DNA of 64,000 bases from Mariniphaga sp964540165 (GCA_964540165.1 CAZILU010000001.1:1-64000), one strand, 5' to 3'; positions 18,451 through 28,412 are shown, counted from the first letter of the stretch. A program made the numbers and translations. Notes: generated by a model from the sequence alone, not told the origin.

Positions 18451-20859
18451 ATGGTAAAACGAAACTTTATTGCAAAATTTTGCCTATGTTATATTGCCAT
18501 ATCGATCAGCACTCTGGCATTATGGTTCTCCGCAAATGCTCAGGAGACCTGGTCGCCCGGGCATGTATATTACGGCAAAGGCGGCAAATTGACCTATACA
18601 CCCGATGAACTGGGGAATATCATCCCCGACTTCAGTCATGTAGGATACCGCTATGGTGATGAACCAATCCCCGATATTCCGGTCGTTGTGGAGGTAGAGC
18701 CGGTGGAGGGCGATGATGGGGCCACCATTCAGGCGGCCATCAACTCCCTATCCGGCAAATCCCCTGATAACCATGGTTTTCGCGGAGCCATTCTATTGAA
18801 AAAGGGCACCTACCAGGTAGCCGGCCAAATTTTAATCAATGTTAGCGGAGTCGTCCTTCGTGGCGAGGGGAACAGCAGCGATGGAACAGTCATTATAGCC
18901 GAAGGAACAGACCAGCGGTCATTAATTAAGGTTGATAACGGCACCATGCGAACCATTCATGAATCATCCAGGGTTTCCATCATCGAACCGTATGTTCCTG
19001 TAGGTCGTAAATTTGTGGTCGTATCGGATGCAACCGGGTATGACGCAGGCGACCGGATTGTCCTATACCGGCCAGGTACCACCCGATGGATCTCCGACCT
19101 GAAAATGGACCAGATTCCTCCACATTCCAGCGGAACACCAATCTATCAATGGAAACCTTCCGATTACTCTTTCTATTTTGAGCGCCTGGTAACCAAGGTA
19201 AGCAACGATACCCTCTTCTTCCGTAATCCGGTAGTAATGGCCATGGAGTCAAACTACGGAGGGGGTTCGGTCTATAAGTATCACTTCAACCGGCTGGAGA
19301 ATATTGGCATAGAAAATCTCTGCCTAAAATCGTCTTATGCCTTTGGAACCGATGAGGAGCATTCATGGAGGGGCATCTTGTTTCAACAAGCTAAAAACGG
19401 ATGGGTGCGAAATGTCAACTTCTGGCATTTTGCCTTCGGCGGTGTCGATCTGGGAAGAGACTCAAAACTGATTACCGTGGAGAATTGCAACCTGTTTGAG
19501 CCCAAATCATTGATTACCGGTTCCCGAAGATACTCTTTCTACCTGTCGGGCTCCCTCAACCTGTTTCGCAATCTCACTTCTGACAGCGCCCGTCACGACT
19601 ATGCTTCAGATGGCGCAGTAACCGGCCCCAATGTCTTTTCAAATGCACTGGCTACCCATACGCATGCCGACATCGGTCCTCATCACCGGTGGGCCATGGG
19701 CACCCTCTATGAAATGATTATCTCAGACGGAACCATCAACGTTCAGGACCGCGGTAATTCAGGCAGCGGCCACGGTTGGGCAGGAGCCAATACCGTTTTC
19801 TGGAACTGCAGAGCACTATCATCCATCTGCCAAAGCCCCTATGTCTCGGCAAAAAATTACAACTTCGGATTTATCGGAGGCAGAAATTTAGGAATGACGG
19901 GACGGCCTGATGGAGTCTGGGTGGGTCATAACAGACCCGGGATCTTTCCGGCTTCGCTCTATGAGGCTCAACTGGATGAACGACTGAATCAAACCACCCG
20001 CTTTTCTGCCTTCCCGTTTCTTACCCGATGGGATAACTCATCATTTCTGATGCAATTCTCTTTACCGCTGATTCCCGATCAACTTAAAAACAGCAACTTC
20101 ACCATCTCCGGTACCGTGCCTGTCGCACCGCATGAATTCTCTATCACCCCATACGAAGCGAATAGCGTAATCATCTCCTCTCCCAAATTTGTAAACCTCC
20201 CCGAAGTGGTAACCATTATTATTACGGCTAAAAACCTGACATCGGAAGAGGGAGTACCTCTCAACGGAATTTCATCGGGAACTTATATCGTACCCGATCA
20301 GCGACCGGTAGTAAATGGCACCTCCATGTACGGCAATAATATCTCCGGTGAGGTAGAGGCTTCCTCCTCAAAACCAGGATCTATATACTTTGTCCGATAT
20401 GGTTTAAATATTACATCACGGGCTGAACTCGATTCATTGGTCCTTATACACCAGGGAAGAAAAGTAGAAACAGAAGAGGCATATCTTGCCGTAACAATCT
20501 CAACCATCGGATTGACCGGTGGATACTATCAATATTATGCCGTTGATTTGGAAGGAAGGATCTCAAATCCCTCTTCCGCCTTCTCCTATATAGAACAGAA
20601 AGGACCGGTAGCTGCCACCGAATGGCCTGTCATTCAGGAACAGATGGAGGTTTACATTCAAAACGGTGTCATGATAATCGATCCCGGAGAAGAGAACCTT
20701 CTCTCCATTGCGGTCTATTCCATCCGGGGCGAGATTCTGTACAGAGATAAGAACCTGCGGGGTGTCAGGGAAATTGACCTGCATGCTTCTCCGGGGATTT
20801 TTATCGTTCGAAAACAGACTCCCAATAAAATAGAGACAAAAAAAATTGTCATTAAATAG
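18451..20859 (+). CDS. Secreted beta-helix protein with T9SS-like tail, paralogue 4 of 4
   Basis: This is the last and, at 802 aa, the longest copy in the array. The signal peptide ends SANAQ. The mature protein opens ETWSPGHVYYGKGGKLTYTPDE and carries the full conserved core (GSRRYSF, RHDYASDGAVTGPNVF, THADIGPHHRWAMG, INVQDRGNSGSGHGWAGAN). The Ig-like segment keeps the shared ASSSKPGSIYFVRYGLNITS pattern. The C-terminal 70 residues (LSIAVYSIRGEILYRDKNLRG, ending KKIVIK) resemble a T9SS type A sorting domain, which implies export through the outer membrane and surface attachment or release. It lies 41 bases after paralogue 3. A 149-base gap without a clear terminator separates it from the next gene, so the transcript may continue. 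Confidence 0.72.
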   Translation: MVKRNFIAKFCLCYIAISISTLALWFSANAQETWSPGHVYYGKGGKLTYTPDELGNIIPDFSHVGYRYGDEPIPDIPVVVEVEPVEGDDGATIQAAINSLSGKSPDNHGFRGAILLKKGTYQVAGQILINVSGVVLRGEGNSSDGTVIIAEGTDQRSLIKVDNGTMRTIHESSRVSIIEPYVPVGRKFVVVSDATGYDAGDRIVLYRPGTTRWISDLKMDQIPPHSSGTPIYQWKPSDYSFYFERLVTKVSNDTLFFRNPVVMAMESNYGGGSVYKYHFNRLENIGIENLCLKSSYAFGTDEEHSWRGILFQQAKNGWVRNVNFWHFAFGGVDLGRDSKLITVENCNLFEPKSLITGSRRYSFYLSGSLNLFRNLTSDSARHDYASDGAVTGPNVFSNALATHTHADIGPHHRWAMGTLYEMIISDGTINVQDRGNSGSGHGWAGANTVFWNCRALSSICQSPYVSAKNYNFGFIGGRNLGMTGRPDGVWVGHNRPGIFPASLYEAQLDERLNQTTRFSAFPFLTRWDNSSFLMQFSLPLIPDQLKNSNFTISGTVPVAPHEFSITPYEANSVIISSPKFVNLPEVVTIIITAKNLTSEEGVPLNGISSGTYIVPDQRPVVNGTSMYGNNISGEVEASSSKPGSIYFVRYGLNITSRAELDSLVLIHQGRKVETEEAYLAVTISTIGLTGGYYQYYAVDLEGRISNPSSAFSYIEQKGPVAATEWPVIQEQMEVYIQNGVMIIDPGEENLLSIAVYSIRGEILYRDKNLRGVREIDLHASPGIFIVRKQTPNKIETKKIVIK

Positions 20860-21008
20860 CCAACAATAGCATTAAACCATTTATTTTGACATTGATTCAT
20901 TTTTAAAAAAAGAGCCGGCAAAGTAAAACCAGACCGGGAGCCAGGATCGTCAGCGATTCCAGTCTCTCCATCGGGTAATTATTTCCGGCTTGTAAACCAA
21001 TCTTTAAT

Positions 21009-21977
21009 ATGATGCAGTATCCGGTAAAAATCAGAAACACACCCTCTAACCATCTTCTAATCCTTTTATCATTGTTCATATTGCTGGCCATCTCCATTCC
21101 GGACAGCCAGGCAGGAGAGAGAAAAAAACCAAAACCGCTTGCTGTCGGGTATTCGGTCGGTTTCAATAAGATCACACCTGAAAAGATGAAAGATGCCCGC
21201 TCGGCAGGCTTAGAGTACATTGAAGTATCCGGAATGAACAGTCTGATCGGCGCTGACCATAAACCGGTGCTCTCCGACGAAGAGGCTGCAGAAAAGTTCC
21301 GCCAGATAAAAGAGGCCACCGACCAGGCCGGAATAAAAATATGGTCTGTTCATATGCCTTACGGAAAACAGATCGATCTCTCCCTGGCCGATGAAAGCGC
21401 CAGATCGGAAGCGGTGGAATTGCACCGAAAGATCCTGGAATGGTGCGAACCGCTCGAACCCAAAATTATTCTGTTTCATCCCAGCTGGCACCTGGGGCTC
21501 AATGAACGGGAGACCAGAGCCGATAAACTTATCCGATCAGCTAACGAGCTGTATCCCCAAATCAAACGCATGAAAGCAACGATGGTGATAGAAAATATGC
21601 TTGGGTATGAGCTCATACGCAGCGAGAGCCTGGAGACCCCGCTTTTCCGCACCGTTGAAGAGGCTGTTGCAATTATGGACCAAATGCCCCGTAACGTCTA
21701 TGCAGCCATCGATATGAATCACATCAAATACCCCGAAAAATTGATCCGGGCTTTAGGGAAACGGTTAAAATCGGTACATATCGCCGATGGTGACGGAGAG
21801 AAAGAGTGTCACTACAATCCATGCTCCGGTAAAGGTGACAACAACTGGAATGCCATCCTGATCGAACTTGACAGAGCCGGCTTTCGGGGCCCTTTTATGT
21901 TTGAGTGTGCTTACGATAATGAAAAAGAGCTGACAGAATGTTACAACAACCTGTACAATCGTGCCTTTAACAATTAA
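21009..21977 (+). CDS. Exported sugar phosphate isomerase/epimerase-like TIM-barrel protein
   Basis: The 322-aa protein belongs to the xylose-isomerase-like TIM-barrel superfamily (AP-endonuclease 2 fold). Likely metal ligands are the Glu in MVIENMLGYE, the Asp/His pair in AIDMNHIKYPE, the His in LKSVHIADGD and the Glu in FMFECAYDNE. Unusually for an enzyme group that is often cytoplasmic, it has a clear hydrophobic signal segment (residues about 15-35, HLLILLSLFILLAISIPDSQAG), so it should act in the periplasm. It sits between the four beta-helix genes and the two Tat-signal genes, all on the + strand. It may isomerise or epimerise a free sugar released by the locus, but a binding role cannot be excluded. 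Start could also be the second Met (21012). Confidence 0.78.
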   Translation: MMQYPVKIRNTPSNHLLILLSLFILLAISIPDSQAGERKKPKPLAVGYSVGFNKITPEKMKDARSAGLEYIEVSGMNSLIGADHKPVLSDEEAAEKFRQIKEATDQAGIKIWSVHMPYGKQIDLSLADESARSEAVELHRKILEWCEPLEPKIILFHPSWHLGLNERETRADKLIRSANELYPQIKRMKATMVIENMLGYELIRSESLETPLFRTVEEAVAIMDQMPRNVYAAIDMNHIKYPEKLIRALGKRLKSVHIADGDGEKECHYNPCSGKGDNNWNAILIELDRAGFRGPFMFECAYDNEKELTECYNNLYNRAFNN

Positions 21978-22009
21978 AAAAGAACTAAACCTTAAATACA
22001 AAGAGACGC

Positions 22010-24379
22010 ATGACAAAAAGAATGAATCGCAGAAAGGTGTTAGAAACCCTGGGAATGGTGGTGGGTGGAACGGTCATCACAAAAGCTGCTTCCGCCCAAT
22101 CATCCACCGCCGGAACAACCGACATTCCGGTCAATATAAAATTTTTTAGCTCGCTGAAAGAGGCCAAAAAGAGTAAAGAGACCGAACCGGGACAGATGAT
22201 TCATACCTCCGGATATTTCGCACCGGGCGATGGAGGAGGTGCCACCTACCTGGTGACAAAAAGCGAAAAAAATATAGAAGCCAATGATGGAGATATCATC
22301 AAACTGCACAATGATAACCTGGCTCTGCTCACCGGAATAGATTCAGTCAATTACAAGACCTTTGGCGTGATTGGTGATGGGAAAAACGATGACGGGGTTC
22401 AGATTAAACTGGCACACGATTATGCCAATAAAAACCGGCTGCCGGTGGTCAATACGTCGGGAGAGTACTGGATCAAAGAGACCAAAGAGATACCGATACA
22501 AACTTCAGTGCATTGGGGAGTTACCACTTTTCACATCGATGAAACCTATAATTCCAGGCAACCGGTCTTCGCCATAACCGGATATTCACAGCCCCGGGAG
22601 ATCATCCTCGATGAAAACGGGAAAAAAGGTTTGCTGGAAAAGCTGAAGCCCGGTGTTCAACTGATCCCGGAACTGAAAGATTTTGTCAATTGCCTGGTGG
22701 TCATCAGAGACCGTGGCGACCGGATCGGAAATCGTGCCGGATATCCGGGGCAATCGCAAACCAAATCGGAATTTTTCTATATTGAGGAGCACGGCAAAGT
22801 GGTTGGTGATATCGCCTGGAGTTTTAATGACTTCACCCAGTTGACGGCTTTTCCTGCTGAAGAGAGCTACCTGACCGTGGAGGGAGGAACCTTTTACATC
22901 TCCGGTGAGGGAGCCTCGCGTGAAGGAAGAAGGCGGGGGTACCTCAGAAATGGCTTTTCCATTACCCGCAGCAGAACGATTGTAAGAAACCAATGGGTAG
23001 GTCTGGAAAAGGGGAAAACCGATACCGCCATGAACCCGCGAAGCGGATTTTACAGCCTCAGCACCGCTTACGATGTGACCCTGGAGAATATCCGGCTCCT
23101 GCCCTGGGAAAAAGACCGGCCCGGAAATAACCGCGATGTTGAAGCCGGCACCTATGGCATCGGCGGAAATACCGTATTGAAGACAACCTTCAGAAATATC
23201 ACTGCCGAAGGATCATCCATCCACTGGGGCGTTTTTGGCACCAACCTGAACAAAGATTTCCGGGTAGAAAACTGTCGCCTGAATCGAATCGATGTCCATT
23301 TCCACTGCTGGAACCTCACCATTAAGGATTCTCACATTGGAAATAAAGGAATTACCGTAACCGGCGGTGGCGACCTGATCATAGAAAACACCTCGGTGGA
23401 AACCACCCGGTTTGTGAACTTCCGTAGAGACTTCGGTGCCAAGTGGGATGGCGATATCTACATCAAAAATTGCAGACTTAAACCCGGCTCCAACTCCGAA
23501 ACAGCCATCCTCTTTTTTATGGCAGCCGATTTTGACTATGGTTACCCCATCGGATATGCAAAATCAATTACGATCGACACTTTTAAATTCGACTTCAGAG
23601 GTTCTCCGGACAATCAAAGCAACAGTTGGTTAATTAAAACCTCCCCATTTTCAAAAACCAGCGAGGGGAAACGACTCTTCTTCCCGGAACATATGCACTT
23701 CAAAGATATCTCATGTGAAGGCCGTAAAAAGGGTTTAAAACTAATGGAACTTCCAGGTCCACAAGGATTTTTCATTCCCAATAAGATCGAACTGAACCAT
23801 CTGCTTTTCGAACATAACGCTTCCATTCGGTTCGATAATATCCAACTGGAAAAGACAGAGGACCAGGATGAAAAACCATACCACTTTGCTTTTAATAGTC
23901 AATCTGATGACGCTTACGACGAGCACTCACTCTACCCGGCGATTCAGATCAAAAACTGTAATGCCCTGGCAGTCGATGCAGGCAATTCAACCGCACAATT
24001 CCTGATTGAGAATTGTGAGGTGAACCGTTTTATTGCCTCCGTTGAAGAGCCGGTGCCGGGAGAGATAACCTTTCAGAATTGCCGGTTTATTCCTCAAACC
24101 ATGAACGGGCAAGACCGGCCATACCAGCTTTCAGCCAATCACGGAACCAGTTTTATCAACTGCACGGTTCACCTCCCGCGCAAAGAGGGTAAACCTTTTG
24201 TCGAAGGACTTTCCCAAATTAACTTCATGGATATCAACCGGTCGGTCAGGTACAACCATATTAATACCCGGTTAGGCAGAGATATCCTGTCCCATCTGAA
24301 AAATCAAAACATAACCATTGATTCGCACTTCTTATCCAAACTAATTATCCATCACGAAATCGAAGATAACCATGAATAG
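22010..24379 (+). CDS. Tat-exported right-handed beta-helix protein, candidate polysaccharide lyase
   Basis: The 789-aa protein begins with a twin-arginine signal (NRRKVLETLGMVVGG... ending AASAQS), so it should be folded before export to the periplasm. Residues about 110-140 (KTFGVIGDGKNDDGVQIKLAHDYA) match the opening of the pectate-lyase-3 beta-helix type. After that the chain shows many short parallel-strand turns ending in NC or EN (FRVENCRLNRID, LIIENTSVET, IQIKNCNAL, FLIENCEVNRF, ITFQNCRF). The family is not one I can name, and no catalytic residues are certain. Its stop overlaps the next gene by eight bases, so the two are translationally coupled and probably work together. Met at 22022 (MNRRKV) is an alternative start. 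Confidence 0.72.
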   Translation: MTKRMNRRKVLETLGMVVGGTVITKAASAQSSTAGTTDIPVNIKFFSSLKEAKKSKETEPGQMIHTSGYFAPGDGGGATYLVTKSEKNIEANDGDIIKLHNDNLALLTGIDSVNYKTFGVIGDGKNDDGVQIKLAHDYANKNRLPVVNTSGEYWIKETKEIPIQTSVHWGVTTFHIDETYNSRQPVFAITGYSQPREIILDENGKKGLLEKLKPGVQLIPELKDFVNCLVVIRDRGDRIGNRAGYPGQSQTKSEFFYIEEHGKVVGDIAWSFNDFTQLTAFPAEESYLTVEGGTFYISGEGASREGRRRGYLRNGFSITRSRTIVRNQWVGLEKGKTDTAMNPRSGFYSLSTAYDVTLENIRLLPWEKDRPGNNRDVEAGTYGIGGNTVLKTTFRNITAEGSSIHWGVFGTNLNKDFRVENCRLNRIDVHFHCWNLTIKDSHIGNKGITVTGGGDLIIENTSVETTRFVNFRRDFGAKWDGDIYIKNCRLKPGSNSETAILFFMAADFDYGYPIGYAKSITIDTFKFDFRGSPDNQSNSWLIKTSPFSKTSEGKRLFFPEHMHFKDISCEGRKKGLKLMELPGPQGFFIPNKIELNHLLFEHNASIRFDNIQLEKTEDQDEKPYHFAFNSQSDDAYDEHSLYPAIQIKNCNALAVDAGNSTAQFLIENCEVNRFIASVEEPVPGEITFQNCRFIPQTMNGQDRPYQLSANHGTSFINCTVHLPRKEGKPFVEGLSQINFMDINRSVRYNHINTRLGRDILSHLKNQNITIDSHFLSKLIIHHEIEDNHE

Positions 24380-26444
24380 AGAAGACCGCAGAACGTTTCT
24401 GCAAAAATTTGGGATGATCTCCCTGGCAGCCGGTACCGGAACCCTGATCTCTCTTTCTCCGGCAACCGCCGCACCTGCAAATTCTATGAATCCACCGGGA
24501 TTGATCTCTCTGCCGCCGTCAAACGTATTTGACGTACTGGATCTTGATTTACCCGAATTAACGGAAGTAAAAAAAGCTCTGGAAAGGAGAGGATATGAAG
24601 CCGCATTAAAACGCTTACTGGCTTACTACCGCGAAAAATATCCCAGTCCCCTGAATCCCAAAACCCCTCCCGGAGAAAAAAGACAATCAACCCCGGAGAG
24701 AGCCGATAACCTGAAAAAACACATTTTTCAATGGGGCCCCTACCCGCCCGCGAATTATGGCGCTGATATCGACTGGGCTGCCGATCCGGCCGGCGATATT
24801 GAATGGGTTGCCGCCATTCAACGGTTCAACTGGGCATCCGACCTCGTACAGGCATACCTGCAAACCGGTGACGAAAGTTATGCCGCCACCTTTGTGGAGC
24901 TCACAACCGACTGGATGATCAAACACCCGCTGGAAAAGACATTAAACAAGGTGCATCCGGTTTATAAAGAGGGAGTTTATGGCAAAAACGGATGGAAAGG
25001 ATACCCCTGGCTCGACCTGCAGACCGGTATCAGAGCTACCAACATCTGCAGCAGTGTTAAACAACTGTTTCACTCAAAAGCATTCACCCCTGAATTTCTG
25101 AGCATTCTGCTGGCCAGCCTTTACGACCATCAGGTAAAAACCGAACGCATGCCGATGAATAAAGTGCATAATAAAGCGATTTTTGAGCAACGAGGCTTCT
25201 TTAACGTTCTGCACACCTTTCCCGAATACAAAGATAAAGAACGATGGCTTCAGGGTGCCATTACCATTACCTGCGAAAACATCATGGCCCAAACCACCAC
25301 CGATGGAGTTCAACGAGAGTGGTGCGGAGGATATCACTCGGGAGTTTATCGCGATGTCCTTGAAATAGACAGCCGGGTAAAAGATCTTGGATATGAAATG
25401 CCATCTTACTACAAAGCGCGGGTAAAAGCGATGGCAGATCACATCTTTGGCATCTCAACCCCCGACCTGGGATTTCCAATGTTTGGAGATACAGGCCGAT
25501 CCAAAATAAGCTCAGATAAACGCTCTGACTGGCAATTATACAGCATGCTGACAGAAGCTTCCCGGAAATTCAATGATCCAAAATACAAGGACCTGGCAGA
25601 ATTGCATACCCAATACCTTCCCAAAAACGGAAGTACGGCATTTCCCGAAGCCGGTCTTTATGCCATGAGAAATGGCTGGTCTCCCAACGATATCTACATG
25701 GCGCTCCATTGTTCACCACCAGCCATCAGCTCACACGACACACCCGACAACGGCACTTTCGAACTCTATGCCAACGGACGATGGCTGATGCCCGACTCCG
25801 GGTTTTATACTTACGGACACGATGCTGCAGCACGCACATGGCACAGGCAAACCAAAATACATGCCACACTCACGGTAAATGACAGCGATACCAGTATGAA
25901 CGGGCGACAGCTTCACTGGTCATCAAATGATAGTCTTGATATTCTCTGCGTTGAGAACCCATCGTACCACCAATTTCTGCATCGACGTACCGTATGGTTT
26001 GTTGACAAAAATGGAGAGGTGCCCTTCTTTGTCATCGCTGATGAGGCTATTGGTGATTTGAATGGAGAAATTGCTGTCAGATTTCCAATGGCTCCCGGAG
26101 AAATAAACCTGGATAACTCCCTAAATCGTTTTTATACCAATTACAATGACAGCAATCTGTTAGTCCAGGTATCAGGCAAGAAAGAGATCAAATTAAAAAA
26201 AGAGGCGGGCTGGCACGCCTGGAGTTACGGAAAAAGAGAACCTCGTACAACCATCGCTGCCATTCATAAGGGTCGTGCCCCGTTTGTATTTATATCGATC
26301 CTGGTGCCGTTTAAAGGCATTAAGGCACCTGAGTGCACCCTTCATACCCATCCGCACGACTTGATCGCCGGAATAAATCCGATGGCATTAAATTTGTCGG
26401 TTGGAAACCGGAACTTTCAATTAACCCGGACCCTCGGAGAATAA
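24372..26444 (+). CDS. Heparinase II/III family lyase (PL12-like), Tat signal
   Basis: This 690-aa lyase is predicted to cleave heparan sulfate-like or related uronic-acid chains by beta-elimination. A twin-arginine signal (DRRTFLQKFGM) starts the protein. An N-terminal alpha-helical toroid follows (about 50-400), with ADIDWAADPAGDIEWVAAIQRFNW, the HNKA block whose Asn corresponds to the catalytic Asn of heparinase III, and GGYHSGVYRDV with the catalytic Tyr. The C-terminal beta-sandwich has SSHDTPDNGTFELYANGRWLMPDSGFYTYG, with the expected His, and KIHATLTVNDSDT. The length fits PL12. It overlaps the beta-helix gene upstream and is the last gene before a bidirectional terminator. Substrate is inferred from the family only; PL12-like sequences may include other specificities. 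Confidence 0.85.
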   Translation: MNREDRRTFLQKFGMISLAAGTGTLISLSPATAAPANSMNPPGLISLPPSNVFDVLDLDLPELTEVKKALERRGYEAALKRLLAYYREKYPSPLNPKTPPGEKRQSTPERADNLKKHIFQWGPYPPANYGADIDWAADPAGDIEWVAAIQRFNWASDLVQAYLQTGDESYAATFVELTTDWMIKHPLEKTLNKVHPVYKEGVYGKNGWKGYPWLDLQTGIRATNICSSVKQLFHSKAFTPEFLSILLASLYDHQVKTERMPMNKVHNKAIFEQRGFFNVLHTFPEYKDKERWLQGAITITCENIMAQTTTDGVQREWCGGYHSGVYRDVLEIDSRVKDLGYEMPSYYKARVKAMADHIFGISTPDLGFPMFGDTGRSKISSDKRSDWQLYSMLTEASRKFNDPKYKDLAELHTQYLPKNGSTAFPEAGLYAMRNGWSPNDIYMALHCSPPAISSHDTPDNGTFELYANGRWLMPDSGFYTYGHDAAARTWHRQTKIHATLTVNDSDTSMNGRQLHWSSNDSLDILCVENPSYHQFLHRRTVWFVDKNGEVPFFVIADEAIGDLNGEIAVRFPMAPGEINLDNSLNRFYTNYNDSNLLVQVSGKKEIKLKKEAGWHAWSYGKREPRTTIAAIHKGRAPFVFISILVPFKGIKAPECTLHTHPHDLIAGINPMALNLSVGNRNFQLTRTLGE

Positions 26445-26462
26445 TACCACATACCATAAAAA

Positions 26463-26488
26463 AGCCGCTCTGACAGAGCGGCTTTTTT
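26463..26488. terminator. Bidirectional rho-independent terminator
   Basis: AGCCGCTCT (26463-26471) and AGAGCGGCT (26475-26483) form a 9-bp GC-rich stem with a 3-base loop, followed by a T-run on the + strand and preceded by an A-run that serves the - strand. It lies between the convergent lyase gene (ends 26444) and SusD gene (ends 26509). Confidence 0.88.
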
Positions 26489-26508
26489 ATTAACTTCTAT
26501 TTGTTAAT

Positions 26509-28395
26509 CTACTCTTTATCAAAATAGTTAATATACCAGTTTTTCTCATCTAACAGCAGATTATAAATCCTGTCTCTTTCACTGGAAGGGAACTTCTGAG
26601 ATACCATTTTGGCCAGGAATGAAGGATCCTTCCTCCGTTTGGCAACGCGCATCAAATCATAAAAACGCTCGCCTTCATACGCCAACTCGCGGGCACGCTC
26701 CTCAATAATCTTCTCTTCTAAGTACAACTGAAGCGCGGCGAAATTGCCGGTAAAGTTATTATGGCCGATTACCTCATTGGTAAATGGATCGTTTTGGTAA
26801 ACAATATTTCCTATTTTAACGGCATCGTCTGACTGAAGAACATACCCGGCATATTTGGCACTGCCAAAACCAACCCGGTCACGAACACCCTTTTGTGGCC
26901 GGTTACTGGAAGCGGCATAATTTGATCCGTCGTTCAAAATATTAACAGCATTAGACGTAAAGGTACTCACATTGCCCTGACGTAAAAATGCCCAATAGGT
27001 ATAGAGTTCGGCCAACCACAAGTGGACTCCCGCGGCCCGGTAGATCATAAAATTAGCATCGTTTGCGTATTGATTTTTCCCAACGGAGTATTTCCAGATA
27101 ACGGTATCGGCATTTTCAACAATCGCCCTTGAAGAACGATCATCACCCAACGCCCGCAGAATCATCATCTGTCGTGCTGAGGTTGTACTAAGGACCGACC
27201 CATTTCGCATATAGGCATACGATACATTATATCCCCGGTAAAAATCACCAGGAATACCTCTGGTAACGGTTCGGGCATCCTGTGGCCGGTTGTTATCACC
27301 AACGACCAGGAAATCATCCCAGATACCTTCCCAGTAAATAACAGCCTGCCGTGTAGGTTTCAGCATATATTTATTGGGGCCCCGGGGTTCAAGTAACGTC
27401 TGCAAACTATGCTGCTGCAAATTGGCTTTGTTAAACCATACCGTCAGAATATGTTCTTCCACATTAATGGATGACAAAATATTTTTCCAGCTGGCATTTG
27501 AGAAGGTAGCTCTCAGATCATACCGGCTGTTTCCAAAATAGATAATCTTTTCAAAATAGGTTGCTGCTTTTGCTAAATCACCACTCGTCAGATACATAAT
27601 GCCAAGCAAGGCATTTCGGGCATGTTCATTCCAAATGGTAACTTCCCAGGTCTGGTCGTTGTTATTAATATAGTGATTAACACCCACAGCCTTGATTCGA
27701 TTCTCTAATTCATTTGTAAAATAGTCTATAACCAAAGCTTCATCATAATAAATCTTATCCAATTCGATCGGTTGATTATAGATCGTATCGTTCGTATATC
27801 CATCGGTTCCAAAAATGATCTGGATACTATCGATATAGGTCTCTTTAGAATCTAAAAACGCTTCCGTTTCATCAATCGATGTTAACGACTCGTGAATAAA
27901 AGGAACCTTTCCATAAATCCGAACCGCATTGAAATAAGCCCAGGCTCTCATACAGAGCACTTCACCATAAAGACGGTCGTAATTGGTTATCGGACTATTA
28001 GGATCCGTAACTTCCGGATGTGTTCTCTCCAACACTCTGATAAGGTTATTCGTATTTGAGATTAACCGGAAGAAGTTGGTCGGAGATGCATACTTGTTAT
28101 CACGCGAAACATCAAAATTATAGATCTCAATCAAATCCGCATCGGCATTCTTAGTAATATTAACCAAATCGGCCCTGACTTCACCCAAAATAAAAAGCTG
28201 CTCAACCAGCTCCTGCTGAATGGCATACATTCCCATAGCAGCCGACCGGTATTCATACCAATCGCGATACATCTGCTCTTCAGACAAGTTAAGCTCCTGA
28301 TTGGGATTTAAAAAATCGCTACAGGATGTAATAACCAGGGCTGAAGCCATTAGTAAAATTAAACCCCTGAGGTATTTATTGGTGAATCTTCTCAT
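26509..28395 (-). CDS. RagB/SusD-family outer-membrane glycan-binding lipoprotein (pair 1)
   Basis: SusD-type proteins form a lid on the SusC transporter and bind glycan fragments at the cell surface. The chosen Met (MRRFTNKYLRG) gives a lipoprotein signal with Cys25 (ALVITSC) followed by SDFLNPNQELNLSEEQMYRDW. Family features include tetratricopeptide-like helices with YGEVLCMRAWAYFNAVRIYGKVPF and the C-terminal motif EKIIEERARELAYEGERFYDLMRVAKRR. Length is 628 aa, at the long end for the family. It is 17 bases downstream of its SusC partner and ends the minus-strand operon at a terminator. An ATG at 28413 in the same frame is possible but gives a poorer signal peptide. Confidence 0.92.
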   Translation of the reverse strand: MRRFTNKYLRGLILLMASALVITSCSDFLNPNQELNLSEEQMYRDWYEYRSAAMGMYAIQQELVEQLFILGEVRADLVNITKNADADLIEIYNFDVSRDNKYASPTNFFRLISNTNNLIRVLERTHPEVTDPNSPITNYDRLYGEVLCMRAWAYFNAVRIYGKVPFIHESLTSIDETEAFLDSKETYIDSIQIIFGTDGYTNDTIYNQPIELDKIYYDEALVIDYFTNELENRIKAVGVNHYINNNDQTWEVTIWNEHARNALLGIMYLTSGDLAKAATYFEKIIYFGNSRYDLRATFSNASWKNILSSINVEEHILTVWFNKANLQQHSLQTLLEPRGPNKYMLKPTRQAVIYWEGIWDDFLVVGDNNRPQDARTVTRGIPGDFYRGYNVSYAYMRNGSVLSTTSARQMMILRALGDDRSSRAIVENADTVIWKYSVGKNQYANDANFMIYRAAGVHLWLAELYTYWAFLRQGNVSTFTSNAVNILNDGSNYAASSNRPQKGVRDRVGFGSAKYAGYVLQSDDAVKIGNIVYQNDPFTNEVIGHNNFTGNFAALQLYLEEKIIEERARELAYEGERFYDLMRVAKRRKDPSFLAKMVSQKFPSSERDRIYNLLLDEKNWYINYFDKE

Positions 28396-28412
28396 CTTAT
28401 TAAAAATTAACA

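Noticed and set aside
11139..20859. Tandem similarity as an insertion-sequence or mobile array
   Set aside because: The repeats are complete coding genes with signal peptides; no transposase, inverted ends or target duplication is visible, so gene duplication is the better reading.
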